A stretch of DNA of 64,000 nucleotides from an uncultured Mailhella sp. (GTDB taxonomy: Bacteria; Desulfobacterota; Desulfovibrionia; Desulfovibrionales; Desulfovibrionaceae), in NCBI RefSeq assembly GCF_947631555.1, contig NZ_CANRLT010000001.1, positions 1-64,000 of the forward strand. Direction: 5' to 3'. A model generated the notes under the pieces. The model did not search any database and had not been told where the DNA came from. It was given only the letters and a program-made list of their open reading frames with translations. Below, one piece after another: positions 30,452 through 39,448 of the stretch; positions within the stretch are counted from its first letter, which is position 1; each line of letters opens with the position of its first letter. Both the position numbers and the translations under genes were made by a program.

Positions 30452-31245
30452 CGTATCGAAAAAATGATTCGCTTGCTTACTGGACACAGCGTTGGGCCGA
30501 TGTTGAAGCGGACGAACCGATGGAAAACCGTGCCTCATATCCCTTGAAATACGCTCTGGAAGCAGTGGCCCGCTCATCAGCGCCAAGGGGTGGACGTATC
30601 TGTGAAGCCGGGTGCGGCAATGGGCGGCTGGTACGCTATTTTATGCGCAGCGGCTGCAATATAAGAGGTTTTGATTTTATTCCCGAGGCCATCAGTAAAA
30701 TTAAAAGCGTTGAACCTGATGCCGAAGTGGAAACAGGAGACATTCTTAATCTTTCCTATCCCGATGAATATTTTGATACCTTTCTTGCCTTTGGATTGTA
30801 TCACAGCTTGCCGTATGAACTTCAGGATCAGGCGATGCAGGAAACGTTCAGGGTTTTAAAACCTGGTGGCGTTTTGTGTGCATCGTTTCGGGCGGACAAC
30901 CTGTGTACTCGTATATCAGACTATCTGCGGCAACCTGCCCGGAAGGAAGAGAAAAAGAAGTTCCACAAGCTTAATCTGACACGTCGTGAATGGGAACATG
31001 TTTTACTTCGGAATGGTTTTACTGTAGAAAAGATGGACTGTGTTGTTAATATGCCTATACTCTATAAATTTAAATGCTTTCGACATGCAACACACAAAAA
31101 TTTTGATGAACATAAAGGTCGTTGTGAAGGGTATTTGCTTAACTTACCTGGTAAATTACTGTGGAAAGTTTTATATATAATTTTCGGGGGGGGGAGATGT
31201 GTAATGTTTTTGTTGTTCAGGCTCGAAAAATCAAGAGTTAAATAG
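30442..31245 (+). CDS. Class I SAM-dependent methyltransferase (contains G9 tract near the 3' end)
   Basis: GRICEAGCGNGRLVRYF motif I, FDTFLAFGLYHSLPYE, ETFRVLKPGGVLCASF. Confidence 0.88.
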   Translation: MRITYRKNDSLAYWTQRWADVEADEPMENRASYPLKYALEAVARSSAPRGGRICEAGCGNGRLVRYFMRSGCNIRGFDFIPEAISKIKSVEPDAEVETGDILNLSYPDEYFDTFLAFGLYHSLPYELQDQAMQETFRVLKPGGVLCASFRADNLCTRISDYLRQPARKEEKKKFHKLNLTRREWEHVLLRNGFTVEKMDCVVNMPILYKFKCFRHATHKNFDEHKGRCEGYLLNLPGKLLWKVLYIIFGGGRCVMFLLFRLEKSRVK

Positions 31246-31269
31246 ACCTTAATCTTTCTTGAGGCCATC

Positions 31270-33651
31270 ATGAATACACCTGCCTTTTCTTTCACCTCCA
31301 AGGCCGACACTCTGCTTGCCCTTTCTGCCCACGAAGAGTTGCACATTCCGCCTGTGCATGTTTTTACCGTGGCGCAGTGGCAGTCCGGACAGGAGGCTGT
31401 CCTCCGCAGGCTGGCGGAGGCATTTTCCCCGGAGGAAGTGCTGGCCGTGCGCTCATCCTGCCGCAGAGAGGATTCTGCCGAGTCATCCGCCGCCGGAGCC
31501 TATCTCTCCATCCTCAATGTTGCGCTCTCGGATCCAGTCGCCCTGCGCGATGCCGTGGAGAAGGTCATGGTCTCCTACGGCGGGGCGGAACCCGATGATC
31601 AGGTGCTGTGCCAATCCATGATCCGGAATGTCACCGTCACCGGCGTCATCATGACCCGTGCGCTCAATGACGGCGCACCGTATTACGTCATCAACTACGA
31701 TGATGAATCGGGCCGGACAGACACCATCACGGGCGGACACAGCGTCAGCAAAACGGTTTCCGTGTACCGTGGGGTAAGCGACCGCGACTTTGATTCTCCC
31801 CGCCTGCGCGGTTTTGTAGCGCTGGCCCGCCGCCTGGAAGAGCTGTGCGGCAGTGACAGCCTGGACATCGAATTCTGTCAGGACGCGGATAATGTCCTGC
31901 ATCTGCTCCAGGTCCGGCCCATGTGCACACAGCGGCACTGGCCGGAACAGAACGAGTCCATCCGCGAGTTCATCGGGTATGGCGCGGACTTTATCGCGGC
32001 GCGAACCGGCCCGTCTTCAAACCTGTTCGGACAGCGGGCCATTCTGGGAGTGATGCCGGACTGGAATCCGGCGGAGATCATCGGCCTGCTGCCGCATCCG
32101 CTGGCAAGCTCGCTGTACCGCAGCCTGATCACCGCGCGGGTATGGAGCGAAGCGAGGGAACGCATGGGCTACCGTCCCCTGCCCGCCACGGAACTCATGG
32201 TTCTGCTGCTCGGCCGTCCCTATATTGACACCCGCGCAAGCTTCAATTCCTTTTTGCCGAACGGCCTTGATCCCGTTACATGCGAAGCTCTGGTGTCTGC
32301 CTGGCTGGAACGGCTTGAGGCGCAGCCCCAGCTGCATGACAAAATTGAGTTTGAAATCGCGCAGACGGTCCTGGACTTCTGCTTTGACACTCATTTGGAC
32401 GAGCGTTATCCGGGACTGCTCAGCTCCCAAAGGCGCGAGGAGTTCCGGGACTCGCTCCGGCATCTGACCGTCCGCTGTCTGGACGAGTCTCCTTCCGGCT
32501 CCATGAAGCAGGCCTTTGACGCCGTGACCGAACTGCGCAACCGGCAGGCGGGCAGAATTCAGGTCGGGCCGGAACAGCGCCTTCCCCTGTCCGCCGTCAA
32601 CGCACTGCTGGAAGAATGCCGCGAGTTAGGTACCCTGCCCTTTTCCATTCTGGCCCGCCATGCCTTCATGGCGGAAAGCCTGCTGCGCACGGCAGTGAAG
32701 CGGGGCGCGCTGCTGCCCGAGCGGATGCGGGCGTTCAAACTGTCCGTCAAAACCATTTCCGGGGAACTGTCCGGCGAATTTCTGGAGGTGTGCAAGGGCC
32801 AGAGGGACGCTTTGGGCTTTATGCGCAAGTACGGCCATCTGCGGCCGAGCAGCTATGACATCTTATCTCCCCGCTACGCGGATCGCGAAAATCTTTTCAG
32901 CGATGCGCAGGACCTTGTTGTCAGGGAACAGCCCAACGAAGTCTTTGCTCCCAGCCCGGAAGAGCGGCGCGACCTTCAGCTTCTGCTGACGGAAAGCGGC
33001 CTGCCTGTCACGCCGGAAGGTCTGTTCCATTATGCACGCCGGGCCATTGCGGGGCGGGAACTGGCCAAGTTTGTCTTCAGCCGGAATCTGTCGGACGTGC
33101 TGGAAATCGTGGCGCTGTGGGGCGAGGATATGGGGTTCAGCCGGGACGACGTGTCCTTCATGGATATACAGGCCATTCTGGACTCGATTACCCATCTCTG
33201 CCCGGAGACACCCAGGGAGCATTTTGCCCGGCATATAGCGGCCAACAGGGAAATTTTTGCCAAAAGCGAAAATATCAGACTCGGCTACCTGATCCGCTCC
33301 GTCAGAGATGTTTATATCGTTCCCCAGCACAGGGCCGAACCCAACTACATCGGCGCGGGCCGGATAGAGGGAAGCCTCGTGCGGTTGTTTGCCGACAGCC
33401 CCTGCAGCATGGATCTGTCGGGAAAGATTGTGTGCATTGAAAACGCCGATCCCGGCTTTGACTGGATTTTCACGCGACAGATTGCGGGGCTTGTCACCAA
33501 GTTTGGAGGCACAAACTCCCATATGGCCATACGCTGCGCCGAATACGGCCTGCCCGCCGCCATCGGTGTGGGCGAGCAGATCTTTCAGTCTCTGGCCGGA
33601 GCCAAAAGGGCGCTGCTTGCCCCTCAGTCTGCCACACTCAAACCCTGCTGA
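31270..33651 (+). CDS. PEP-synthase/PPDK-related kinase, likely L-glutamine kinase (Cj1418-like)
   Basis: N-terminal ATP-grasp RSSCRREDSAESSAAGAYLSILNV; C-terminal phospho-His motif GGTNSHMAIRCAEYGLPAAIGVG; neighbours match the Cj1415-1418 set. Confidence 0.82.
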   Translation: MNTPAFSFTSKADTLLALSAHEELHIPPVHVFTVAQWQSGQEAVLRRLAEAFSPEEVLAVRSSCRREDSAESSAAGAYLSILNVALSDPVALRDAVEKVMVSYGGAEPDDQVLCQSMIRNVTVTGVIMTRALNDGAPYYVINYDDESGRTDTITGGHSVSKTVSVYRGVSDRDFDSPRLRGFVALARRLEELCGSDSLDIEFCQDADNVLHLLQVRPMCTQRHWPEQNESIREFIGYGADFIAARTGPSSNLFGQRAILGVMPDWNPAEIIGLLPHPLASSLYRSLITARVWSEARERMGYRPLPATELMVLLLGRPYIDTRASFNSFLPNGLDPVTCEALVSAWLERLEAQPQLHDKIEFEIAQTVLDFCFDTHLDERYPGLLSSQRREEFRDSLRHLTVRCLDESPSGSMKQAFDAVTELRNRQAGRIQVGPEQRLPLSAVNALLEECRELGTLPFSILARHAFMAESLLRTAVKRGALLPERMRAFKLSVKTISGELSGEFLEVCKGQRDALGFMRKYGHLRPSSYDILSPRYADRENLFSDAQDLVVREQPNEVFAPSPEERRDLQLLLTESGLPVTPEGLFHYARRAIAGRELAKFVFSRNLSDVLEIVALWGEDMGFSRDDVSFMDIQAILDSITHLCPETPREHFARHIAANREIFAKSENIRLGYLIRSVRDVYIVPQHRAEPNYIGAGRIEGSLVRLFADSPCSMDLSGKIVCIENADPGFDWIFTRQIAGLVTKFGGTNSHMAIRCAEYGLPAAIGVGEQIFQSLAGAKRALLAPQSATLKPC

Positions 33652-33656
33652 AAAAC

Positions 33657-34304
33657 ATGACCATGATCGCCATAACCATGCGCATGATGCGCCACAGCTA
33701 CGCCAGCGGCACACAGGAAGTACGGGACGCGCTGGCCCAGGACTGGTGGAGTTTTCTGAACCGTGCCCTGCCGGGCGTGCCGGTACTGCCGCTGCCCAAC
33801 ATCGGCAGCGAAGCCGTGGCCCTGGCGCAGGCGCTTTCCGTGTCCGGTCTGATCCTCACAGGCGGGGATGACTGGGGGGTGTTTCCCCGGCGGGATGCCA
33901 CTGAAGAAGCCCTGTTCCGCTGGGCGGAACGGAAGAATTTGCCCGTTCTCGGGGTGTGCCGGGGCGCGCAGATGATCAACCGTTTTATGGGGGGGCGTAC
34001 GAGTTTCGGCTTTGGAGCAGAACATGCGGGCACCCGCCATGCGCTCCACGTCGTTCCCCGCGCCGGAGAATTGCCGCTTTCCCCGGTGCCTCCGGAGGTC
34101 AACTCCTGGCACAACGGCGGCATACGGCCGGACGATCTTGCTACCGGTCTCATCCCGTGGGCCTTTGCCCCGGACGGCAGCGTGGAAGGCTTTTGCCGTG
34201 CGGATGGCAGCATAACGGGCATCATGTGGCATCCGGAGAGGGAACAAACGGCACAGGCTCACGATATTAACCTTTTTCAGATCTTGAATCGGGGGAACGC
34301 ATGA
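33657..34304 (+). CDS. Class I glutamine amidotransferase-fold hydrolase, likely gamma-glutamyl-CDP-amidate hydrolase (Cj1417-like)
   Basis: Nucleophile motif LGVCRGAQMIN and GIMWHPERE His/Glu; G7 tract between them. Confidence 0.82.
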   Translation: MTMIAITMRMMRHSYASGTQEVRDALAQDWWSFLNRALPGVPVLPLPNIGSEAVALAQALSVSGLILTGGDDWGVFPRRDATEEALFRWAERKNLPVLGVCRGAQMINRFMGGRTSFGFGAEHAGTRHALHVVPRAGELPLSPVPPEVNSWHNGGIRPDDLATGLIPWAFAPDGSVEGFCRADGSITGIMWHPEREQTAQAHDINLFQILNRGNA

Positions 34305-35080
34305 AAGCAGCAGGAATTATTCTGGCGGCAGGGCGCGGATCGCGCATGAGGAATCTGACGGAGGAACGCCCCAAGTGCATGGTGGAGCTGGCGGGCAAGC
34401 CCTTGCTGCACTGGCAGCTGAGTGCCCTGCGAAGGGCAGGAATCAGCAGCATTCTGGTCGTGCGCGGATATCTGGCCGGGTGCCTTGAGGCAAGCGCCGC
34501 CACGGGTGAGTTTGCCACCGCGGAAAATCCGCGCTGGGAGCGGACGAACATGCTGTCCACACTGCTGTGCGCGGACGAGTTTGCCCGTAAGAGCTTTGCC
34601 CTTGGCGTGGAGCGCCTCATCGTCTCCTATTCGGATATCGTCTATCACTGGGAGCATATAGGTGCGCTGCTGTCGTGTCCCGAGGATATCGCCATTACCT
34701 ATGACACAGAATGGGAAGCCCTGTGGACATTGCGCTTCGGCGATCCGCTGCTGGACGCGGAAACCTTTCGTCAGGAACATGGGCTGCTGCGCGAAATCGG
34801 CGGCAAGCCGGCTTCCCTGGCGGATATACACGGCCAGTACATGGGGCTTTTGAGTTTCAGTCAGACCGGATGGAACATCATGACCAAGCTGTGCGCTGAC
34901 CTGGGCGAGGCGGTGGACAAAACGGATATGACCAGCTTTTTGCGCCTGCTGCTGTCCAGGTCAATCGAGGTTGGCGCGGTGTCTGTGGCCGGCAAATGGT
35001 GCGAGGCAGACAGCGGCGCGGATATCCAGGTATACGAAAAGGCGCTGGAGCAGAGGGGCTGGTCCCATGACTGGCGATAA
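34301..35080 (+). CDS. Nucleotidyltransferase, likely CTP:phosphoglutamine cytidylyltransferase (Cj1416-like)
   Basis: GIILAAGRGSRMRNLTEERPKCMVELAGKPLLHWQL NTP-transferase motif; ATGA overlap with upstream gene. Confidence 0.82.
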   Translation: MKAAGIILAAGRGSRMRNLTEERPKCMVELAGKPLLHWQLSALRRAGISSILVVRGYLAGCLEASAATGEFATAENPRWERTNMLSTLLCADEFARKSFALGVERLIVSYSDIVYHWEHIGALLSCPEDIAITYDTEWEALWTLRFGDPLLDAETFRQEHGLLREIGGKPASLADIHGQYMGLLSFSQTGWNIMTKLCADLGEAVDKTDMTSFLRLLLSRSIEVGAVSVAGKWCEADSGADIQVYEKALEQRGWSHDWR

Positions 35081-35312
35081 AAGCAGACTGCTGCGAAACA
35101 GGAAAATGTTACAAGTGCAAGCGGCCTTTAATCTGGCTGTGGATGTATTCGCACGGAAGATACGGCCACTTTGCAAGCTGCGAAGAGGGAACATATGCTT
35201 TGTATTTAAAAATATACATAGATTAAATTCTTTAAAAATGTGGTTTGAAGCATATTTTTGCAGGTTTTATGAGAGAGTTGTCAGAAACAGAGCTGTTTTT
35301 ATGGCAGCATGA
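35067..35312 (+). CDS. Small basic ORF overlapping the preceding gene; possibly a remnant
   Basis: 81 aa frame starting MTGDKSRLLRNRKMLQ. Confidence 0.35.
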   Translation: MTGDKSRLLRNRKMLQVQAAFNLAVDVFARKIRPLCKLRRGNICFVFKNIHRLNSLKMWFEAYFCRFYERVVRNRAVFMAA

Positions 35313-35399
35313 TTTGATCATAGTTTTCTTTTTTTAAGGTTGATTTTTTTTAAGATAAAGCAGACATAGGGAGGGAGAAAACTTCTTTGCAGGAATACG

Positions 35400-36500
35400 A
35401 TGAAAGAGCCGTCCGCCGCTGATTTTCAGCTTTCAAGCTATGACTACGCCTTGCCGGAAGAACGGATAGCGCAGTTTCCTCCCGAGGAGCGTGGCGCTTC
35501 CCGCCTCATGGTTGTGGACAGGAAGTCGGGGGAAAATATCCATACTGCGTTTGCGCAGCTTCCTGACTTTATCCCGGAAGGGGCGCTTCTTGTGGCCAAC
35601 AACTCCCTGGTCGTGCCCGCACGTCTTCCGGGCTTCCGCCCTTCTGGAGGAAAGGCGGAACTTCTCCTCCTCACCCCGCCCCCGCTTTTAATTTCCGCAG
35701 CAGAGGAAGAGGACGGCTGGAAGCACGCCCGCGCTGAAGTCCTGCTCAAGCCGGGAAGGGCCATCCGTGTGGGAGACCGGCTGACCTTCGGCGACAGTAT
35801 TGCAGCCGAAGTACTGGCCAAGAAGGAATACGGCCGGCACGACGTGAAACTGTTCTGGAAGGGGGAGCTTGTGAAAGAGATGAAGAGCATCGGCCGCATT
35901 CCCCTGCCCCCCTATATAAAAAGGGAACAGCGCAGCGAGGATCTTTCCCGCTATCAGACGCTGTACGCCAGGCGCGACAAGGCAGGCAGCGTCGCTGCTC
36001 CCACGGCGGGACTGCATTTCACCGAGGCCATGCGCCGGACGCTGGAGGAGCGGGGGTTTTCCTGGGCGGAAGTCACCCTGCACGTCGGTTACGGAACCTT
36101 CAGTCCCGTGCGGGAAGATGATATTCGCCGTCACACCCTGCACGGCGAGTTTGTGGAAATTTCTCCCGAGACCGCTCAGACTGTACGCCGTGCCGTGAGG
36201 GACGGGCGTCCGGTTGTGGCCGTGGGCACGACTTCCTGCCGCACACTCGAAGGCTGCTTTCAGCTGCACGGGGAGATTCCGGAACAGGGATGGCACGGCT
36301 GGACAAATATCTTCATCTATCCCGGCTATACGTTCCGCGTCGTCGAACACCTCATCACGAATTTTCATCTGCCCCAGTCTTCGCTTATCATGCTAGTCGC
36401 CGCCCTGTGCGGAAGAGAACGCATTCTTGACGCCTACGCGGAAGCCGTGGAAAGAAAATACCGCTTCTTTTCCTATGGGGATGCCATGTTGGTACGCTGA
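35400..36500 (+). CDS. queA: S-adenosylmethionine:tRNA ribosyltransferase-isomerase
   Basis: FQLSSYDYALPEERIAQFPPEERGASRLMV; AAPTAGLHFT; GTTSCRTLE. Confidence 0.97.
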   Translation: MKEPSAADFQLSSYDYALPEERIAQFPPEERGASRLMVVDRKSGENIHTAFAQLPDFIPEGALLVANNSLVVPARLPGFRPSGGKAELLLLTPPPLLISAAEEEDGWKHARAEVLLKPGRAIRVGDRLTFGDSIAAEVLAKKEYGRHDVKLFWKGELVKEMKSIGRIPLPPYIKREQRSEDLSRYQTLYARRDKAGSVAAPTAGLHFTEAMRRTLEERGFSWAEVTLHVGYGTFSPVREDDIRRHTLHGEFVEISPETAQTVRRAVRDGRPVVAVGTTSCRTLEGCFQLHGEIPEQGWHGWTNIFIYPGYTFRVVEHLITNFHLPQSSLIMLVAALCGRERILDAYAEAVERKYRFFSYGDAMLVR

Positions 36501-36722
36501 AGAAAGGTTCAGCGGGAGGAGCGCACGGCGGAGCGGGAAGCGGACGAGGGGCTTGCCGGGCAAGGGCTATTTCGTTACCATATTCTGGCTTTCAGCCATT
36601 TTTCAGAAAAGAAAGGTGGCTGAAAGGGGTAAGTTTGTGCTGTCCGGGGCGTCGGCTTTGCGGCCCTGTAAAACACCGTGAGCGCCTGCCGGCGCGCCAC
36701 ACAGAGAGAAGCAGGTTTGACA

Positions 36723-38524
36723 TGGACAAGAGGGGTGAGGAAAGAGGAAGATTTTCCAACGGGCGTGCTTTTGAACGGAACAGCGAGAAAAAGCGCGGAA
36801 CAGAAGCCTCCGGCGCGTTCCAGCGCTTTGAGCCGGGTGAAAACAGGGAAAAGGGGAGAGACTTTCCTCAGGAAGAGAGAAGAGACGGCGCCCGGCGCCC
36901 TTCCCGCGGAGACCTGGGCGCAATCATGGATATTGACGCCGACATCCTGCACCTCATCGCCCGCCGTTCCCACCTTCTTTCCCGCCTGAGTTCCGGCGGC
37001 CGTCTGGCCTCAGAAAAGGAAAAAATCCTGCGCCTGGCCTGGGAGAGCAAGGCCGCCCGCCTTTCCCGCGACAGCCGTCTTTCCCGCGATTTCTTCGTGC
37101 TTCTTCAGTCCATTGAGATTCTGTCCCGCGCCGAAGAGGAACAGGGGGGATATAACCTGGCTCCTTCATTTGAGGCCGTGGACATCCGCCTGCCCGCGCC
37201 CACGGATCTGATGGCGGCCCGCTGCTGGCTGGCGCTTGCCGCGGCTTCCGGTCAGAAGCTCATGGTGGAGCGCCTGCCCCTCACGAACGCCGTGGTCAGC
37301 GCCATCAAGGCGCTGAATCAGATGGGGGGACAGATCGGGTGGGATGACGATGGCGTGATACAGAGCCGAGGCGGAAGCGGCCTTACCCGCAATATGGACA
37401 AGGTGATCCATATTGGTGACGACGCCTTTAATTTCTGGCTTGTTCTCGCCTTTTCTGCAGGTATGCCTACCCGGCTGAAGATCACGGGAGAGAATTCCCT
37501 GCGTTTTCTCAACCTCGCTCCGGTTCGTCACTTCCTGCCCCAGCTTGGTGTACGTCTGACCAATGTCATACCCTCCCAGGACGGCCTTCCCGTCCGCATC
37601 GAGTGTTCGGGCCTGACGCCTCCCGAGGTAACGCTTCCTGACGACATTCCCGAAGACTTTGCCGCGGCACTTGTGCTTGCCTCTGCCTTCTGGGAACATC
37701 CCTGCCGCATCGTTTTTTCCGAAAGAGCGCCCCGCTTGCTGCCGCTGGTGCTGAGTATTCTTGAAGTTTCCGGAGCGGCGGTACGTTACGAGGAAGGAGC
37801 GGTCAAGGTGGAGCGCGGAACCCTCTCCCTTCCCGAAAAACCGGTGATTCCCGTGGATCCGATGGTCGCAGCCGTGCTGTTGATGCTTCCGGGATTCAAC
37901 GGCGGACGGGTTGAGCTTTCCGGTGGCTGGGGACATTTCCGCGCACATGGGCTGGTGGAGAAAATGCTTCAGGACGCGGGTCTGGACGTTGCCTATGCCG
38001 CGGATTCCGTAGTCTGTTCCGGCAAGAGCCGGGCAACGGCGGCTCCAACGGCCGCAGATCTTGCCGCCATTCTTGAGGTCTGCCCGGAGCTTTTGCCTCT
38101 GGCGGCGCTGATCACGGCCGCGGCGGTGTGTGAGGGCGAGAAAACCGGTATGCCTGAACTTTCCGGCGAAGACCGGCACCTGTTTACGGCGTTTTCAGCC
38201 GTGTGCGGCGTGGAGGAGCGCGATGGGGTCCTTGTCTGCGGCGGGAAGGACGCGCCCGGCTTCTGGGTAGCCCCCTCGGCGTCCTGGGCCATGGCCTACG
38301 CTCTGGCGGCCTTCCTGCGGCCCAATATCCGGCTTTCCAATCCCGGCATCGTTTTCGGACGCTTCCCTTCCTTCTGGAAAATCTATAATGCCCTGCCCTG
38401 CCCGGACCTGACAGGCAGGGAGAGACAGGAGACTGAAGATGTCAGACCTGCCCGCAGACGTGTCATCGCTCAGGGAGTCTATGGAGAGCTTCCTCCAGAA
38501 CCCCCTGCCGGAGACGATTTCTGA
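36723..38524 (+). CDS. EPSP-synthase-fold protein with chorismate-mutase-like N-terminal helix; catalytic motifs apparently degenerate
   Basis: DIDADILHLIARRSHLLSRL (CM-like) then EPSPS-like repeats; start chosen at ATG 36723. Confidence 0.7.
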
Positions 38525-38735
38525 GCTTGAAGCGCAGATCGCCGTCATCGAAGCTGAACAAAAGCGCTGTGCAGATACCATAAAGGAACTGATGGCGCGT
38601 GAAGATTTTGCCAAAGGCATCTATTACGCACAGGAGATACACGAGCTGCATCAGCAGAAGAACATGCTGGAGACTCATAAACAGTACCGCCGTGTGCGCA
38701 TCGGCCGTCTGAATTTTGAGCGCGGCTCGTTCTGA
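38439..38735 (+). CDS. Small conserved-looking coiled-coil hypothetical protein
   Basis: 98 aa, RBS-like ggagactgaag before ATG; overlaps upstream CDS by about 86 bp. Confidence 0.6.
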   Translation: MSDLPADVSSLRESMESFLQNPLPETISELEAQIAVIEAEQKRCADTIKELMAREDFAKGIYYAQEIHELHQQKNMLETHKQYRRVRIGRLNFERGSF

Positions 38736-38751
38736 AGAGGCTGGGAGAGTT

Positions 38752-39444
38752 ATGAGCGAAGAACACAAGTGCCGGCAGTGCGGAACCTGCTGCCGAAAGG
38801 GTGGCCCCGCCCTGCACCGGGAAGATTTTCCCCTGCTGGCAGAGGGCGTGCTTCAGCTTCAGGATTTGTGTACGTTCCGTGCCGGAGAGCTGGTGCGGGA
38901 TACGTCCGATGGCAGCGTGGTGCCCCTGCCCGAGGAGATCGTCAAAATCGCTCCGGCTCATGGGGCCCGCCCAGACGACTGGACCTGCCGCTTTCTGACG
39001 GGAAACGGCCGCTGCTTCATCCACGACCGCGCTCCTGCGGAGTGCCGCGCCCTGTTCTGTGACGATCCTTCGGCGCTTCTGGCCATGCACTGGGAGGATC
39101 GCCTGGACAGAAAAACCATTCTTGAGCAGCTCGAAGCGCCGGCGTGGCTTCTGGAATCAGTTCAAGCGCATGAGGAGCGCTGCGGCTATCAGGAACTCAC
39201 CGAGCTGGCCTCGCGGCTGGAAACGCAGGAACAAGCCCGCAGGGAGCTGGTGGAAGTTGTGGAGTACGACCGTGCCTTCCGCGACCTGGTAGCGGAAAAG
39301 GGCAAGGTGCGCCGGGAAATGCTGGATTTTCTGTTCGGGCGTCCGCTCCTGCACACGGTCGTCATGTTTGGCATCGACGCCCGGCGTCATGCCGACGGAA
39401 GTGTCACTCTCGTCCAGACCACGAAAGCCACCCTCAAGAGGTAG
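38752..39444 (+). CDS. YkgJ-family cysteine-cluster protein
   Basis: CRQCGTCCRKGGPALHREDF...CRFLTGNGRCFIHDRAPAECR. Confidence 0.88.
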   Translation: MSEEHKCRQCGTCCRKGGPALHREDFPLLAEGVLQLQDLCTFRAGELVRDTSDGSVVPLPEEIVKIAPAHGARPDDWTCRFLTGNGRCFIHDRAPAECRALFCDDPSALLAMHWEDRLDRKTILEQLEAPAWLLESVQAHEERCGYQELTELASRLETQEQARRELVEVVEYDRAFRDLVAEKGKVRREMLDFLFGRPLLHTVVMFGIDARRHADGSVTLVQTTKATLKR

Positions 39445-39448
39445 AAGC

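Noticed and set aside
31270-33651. Annotation as ordinary phosphoenolpyruvate synthase
   Set aside because: Neighbours match the Cj1415-1417 set, so glutamine kinase is the better hypothesis; needs alignment to confirm
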